A program made the translations under genes and the position numbers. From NCBI GenBank assembly GCA_029959615.1, contig JASCOD010000004.1:1-64000 (forward strand): a stretch of 64,000 nucleotides of DNA, in the 5' to 3' direction. The notes under the pieces are model-generated. The model did not search any database. It was given only the letters and a program-made list of their open reading frames with translations, and had not been told where the DNA came from. This document shows, piece after piece, positions 62,084-64,000 of the stretch (positions are counted from its first letter, which is position 1; the number at the start of each line of letters is the position of its first letter). The DNA comes from Flavobacteriaceae bacterium PS02338 (GTDB lineage: Bacteria > Bacteroidota > Bacteroidia > Sphingobacteriales > Sphingobacteriaceae).

Positions 62084-64000
62084 ATGAAAAAAATCCTACT
62101 TATTTTTGGTTTCCTTTGTTTGTTGATGAACTCTTTTGCGCAGGATATTGTGCTTAAAGGCAAAGTAGAAAGTAATGGAATTGCCGTGCCTAAAGTAAAT
62201 TTGCGTTTGGTTGAATTGCAACGTTCAACACAAACCAACGTAGAAGGAGAGTTTGGTTTTGTAGCGTTAAAAGCTGGAATTTACCAGATGAAAATTACGG
62301 CTGTTGGTTACCAATCGCAAGTGAGTAAGGTTGAGCTAACCTCAGATACCATCTTGAATTTTAATTTGATTGAACGAAAAGAAGATTTAAAGGAAGTAGT
62401 AATTACAGGAACACAGAAGGAAGTAAATAGATTAGAAAGCCCAGTTCCTGTTGAGATTTACACAGCGAAGTTCTTCCAGAAAAATCCAACACCAAGTATT
62501 TTTGATGCACTGCAGAATATCAATGGAGTACGTCCGCAATTGAACTGCAATATCTGTAATACTGGCGATATTCACATCAATGGTTTGGAAGGTCCATACA
62601 CAATGGTTATGATTGATGGAATGCCAATTGTGAGTAGTCTTTCCACAGTTTATGGACTGTCGGGAATTCCAAATTCTTTGGTAGAAAGAGTAGAAGTGGT
62701 GAAAGGTCCGGCTTCTTCTTTATACGGAAGTGAAGCTGTGGGTGGCTTAATCAATATCATTACCAAAGATGTAAGTAAAGCATCTTCGTTAAGTGCCGAT
62801 TTTATGACAACAAGCTATCTGGAGCATAATCTAGATTTGGGCTTTAAAGCTAAAATTCACCCAAAAGTGAATGTGCTAACTGGAATAAATTATTTTAAGT
62901 ACGGCAACAAGGTAGACCATAATCATGATAATTTTACTGATGTTACGCTGCAGGACCGTATTTCTGTTTTCCAAAAATGGAATTTCAGTAGAAAGGGAAA
63001 TCGTTTGTTCTCTTTAGCAGGGAGATTTTTATATGAGGATAGATGGGGCGGAGAAATGAATTGGAGCAAACAATACAGAGGTGGTAATGAAGTTTATGGA
63101 GAAAGTATTTACACCAAACGTTTCGAGTTATTGGGGAACTACCAGCTGCCAATTAAAGAAAAAATGTTCTTTGCTTTTTCATTGACTAGTCACAATCAAG
63201 ATAGTCGTTACGGTACCACCTCTTACATTGCTAAGCAAAACATTGCGTTCTCTCAGCTTACTTGGGATAAGAAAATCAACAACCACGATTTGCTTTTTGG
63301 TATTGCTTTCCGATATACTTACTATGATGATAATACTACAGCAACTTTTTCACAGGTTCGAGGTAACACGCCTGAAAATACCTACTTGCCAGGTTTGTTT
63401 GTACAAGACGAGATTAAGTTGGCTCAAAAGCATTCTGTATTGTTAGGCATGCGTTACGATTATAATTCTAACCACGGAAATATTTTCACACCACGCTTTG
63501 CTTATAAAGTCAATTTTGATGAAACGAGTATTTTAAGATTAAATGCTGGAACTGGCTTTAGGGTAGTCAATATTTTTACGGAAGACCACGCAGCTTTAAC
63601 AGGAGCTAGAGATGTAGTCATAGAAAACGATTTAAAGCCTGAGAAAACTTATAATGTCAATTTAAATTACCTAAAGAAGCTTTACGCTACCAATGGCAAT
63701 ATCTTCACATTTGATGTATCTGCCTTTTATACGCATTTCACTAACCGCATTGTGGCAGATTACGAAACTAACACGACTCAAATTAGATACGATAATTTAA
63801 GCGGTTATGCAGTAAGCAAAGGCTTAACTGGAAATTTGGATGTTAGTTTAAATTTTGGTTTGAAATTGAATGCTGGTATTACTTTGCAGGATGTTGGTTT
63901 GGTAGAAGAAGGCATAAAAACGCAGCAAATACTCACCGAAAAATGGATGGGAACTTGGTCAGCATCTTACCTCATTAACGCACTAAATCTAGGTATCGAC
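62084..64000 (+). CDS. TonB-dependent receptor (partial, runs past window end)
   Basis: The 639 visible codons start with a signal peptide (LLIFGFLCLLMNSFAQ) and a carboxypeptidase-regulatory-like domain (about 25-105). A TonB-box-like VVITGT and a plug domain follow (about 115-230, with HINGLEGPYTMVMIDGMPIV and VEVVKGPASSLYGSEAVGG), then barrel strands. No stop occurs before 64000. The plug contains C155-N-I-C158 next to the ligand-facing loop, an unusual vicinal pair that may bind metal. No SusD gene is visible beside it so far. The promoter has two palindromes, which implies regulated uptake. Confidence 0.9.
   Translation, partial: MKKILLIFGFLCLLMNSFAQDIVLKGKVESNGIAVPKVNLRLVELQRSTQTNVEGEFGFVALKAGIYQMKITAVGYQSQVSKVELTSDTILNFNLIERKEDLKEVVITGTQKEVNRLESPVPVEIYTAKFFQKNPTPSIFDALQNINGVRPQLNCNICNTGDIHINGLEGPYTMVMIDGMPIVSSLSTVYGLSGIPNSLVERVEVVKGPASSLYGSEAVGGLINIITKDVSKASSLSADFMTTSYLEHNLDLGFKAKIHPKVNVLTGINYFKYGNKVDHNHDNFTDVTLQDRISVFQKWNFSRKGNRLFSLAGRFLYEDRWGGEMNWSKQYRGGNEVYGESIYTKRFELLGNYQLPIKEKMFFAFSLTSHNQDSRYGTTSYIAKQNIAFSQLTWDKKINNHDLLFGIAFRYTYYDDNTTATFSQVRGNTPENTYLPGLFVQDEIKLAQKHSVLLGMRYDYNSNHGNIFTPRFAYKVNFDETSILRLNAGTGFRVVNIFTEDHAALTGARDVVIENDLKPEKTYNVNLNYLKKLYATNGNIFTFDVSAFYTHFTNRIVADYETNTTQIRYDNLSGYAVSKGLTGNLDVSLNFGLKLNAGITLQDVGLVEEGIKTQQILTEKWMGTWSASYLINALNLGID

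Overview
The window is a piece of a Bacteroidota chromosome, most likely Sphingobacteriaceae and close to Pedobacter. This rests on low GC content, exact matches to the Bacteroidota -7 promoter box (TAnnTTTG) before many genes, scarce Shine-Dalgarno sequences, and lineage-typical families: a HU-CCDC81/SPOR protein, DUF4783 before nadC, DUF4294, PafA-type phosphatase, IcmF, BshB1 and L-lysine 6-transaminase. Nearly all of it is ordinary chromosome. I see no prophage, integron, CRISPR array or intact insertion sequence.

Layout. Position 1 lies inside a 5S rRNA, so an rRNA operon ends here. Next come an acyl-ACP desaturase, the large fused mutase IcmF, a secreted PafA-type phosphatase, folC and a DUF2927-like secreted protein (332-8774). 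A six-gene leftward operon (17344-8815) encodes a 1005-residue TPR protein, an outer-membrane barrel, a HU-CCDC81/SPOR membrane protein, ExbB, ExbD and a TonB-like protein. It looks like a proton-driven trans-envelope machine and is the most interesting system in the window. It is followed by pyrR-pyrB and a set of small metabolic genes. An alcohol dehydrogenase, DUF779, aldehyde dehydrogenase and AraC regulator cluster spans 22190-26495. An ECF sigma cassette spans 26625-27905. From 28079 to 38222 lie a GH20 hexosaminidase, rpsA, a DUF1080 protein, cmk, arfB, lpxR and lon.

The right half is mainly housekeeping: gpmI, DUF4783-nadC-plsY-M48 peptidase, pabB, purA, a Fur-family regulator, a bifunctional Rel/SpoT enzyme, DUF4294-glutathione peroxidase-bshB1, an acyl-CoA dehydrogenase, lysine 6-transaminase, D-cysteine desulfhydrase, rluD with a class IV aminotransferase (probable pabC), fmt and smpB. 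The window closes inside a TonB-dependent receptor gene that runs past position 64000. folC, pabB and the pabC candidate give several folate steps; gpx and bshB1 sit together as a thiol-redox pair.

Three kinds of fine structure stand out. First, at least six genes have a -7 box so close to the ATG that the TTG inside the box mimics an upstream start; several are probably leaderless or nearly so. Second, the intergenic space is full of short dispersed palindromes of many families, one apparently inserted in frame into icmF and one apparently extending a lipoprotein gene. Third, a frameshifted four-helix-bundle (23S intervening-sequence type) gene lies between 18-bp inverted repeats that abut the rel stop codon.
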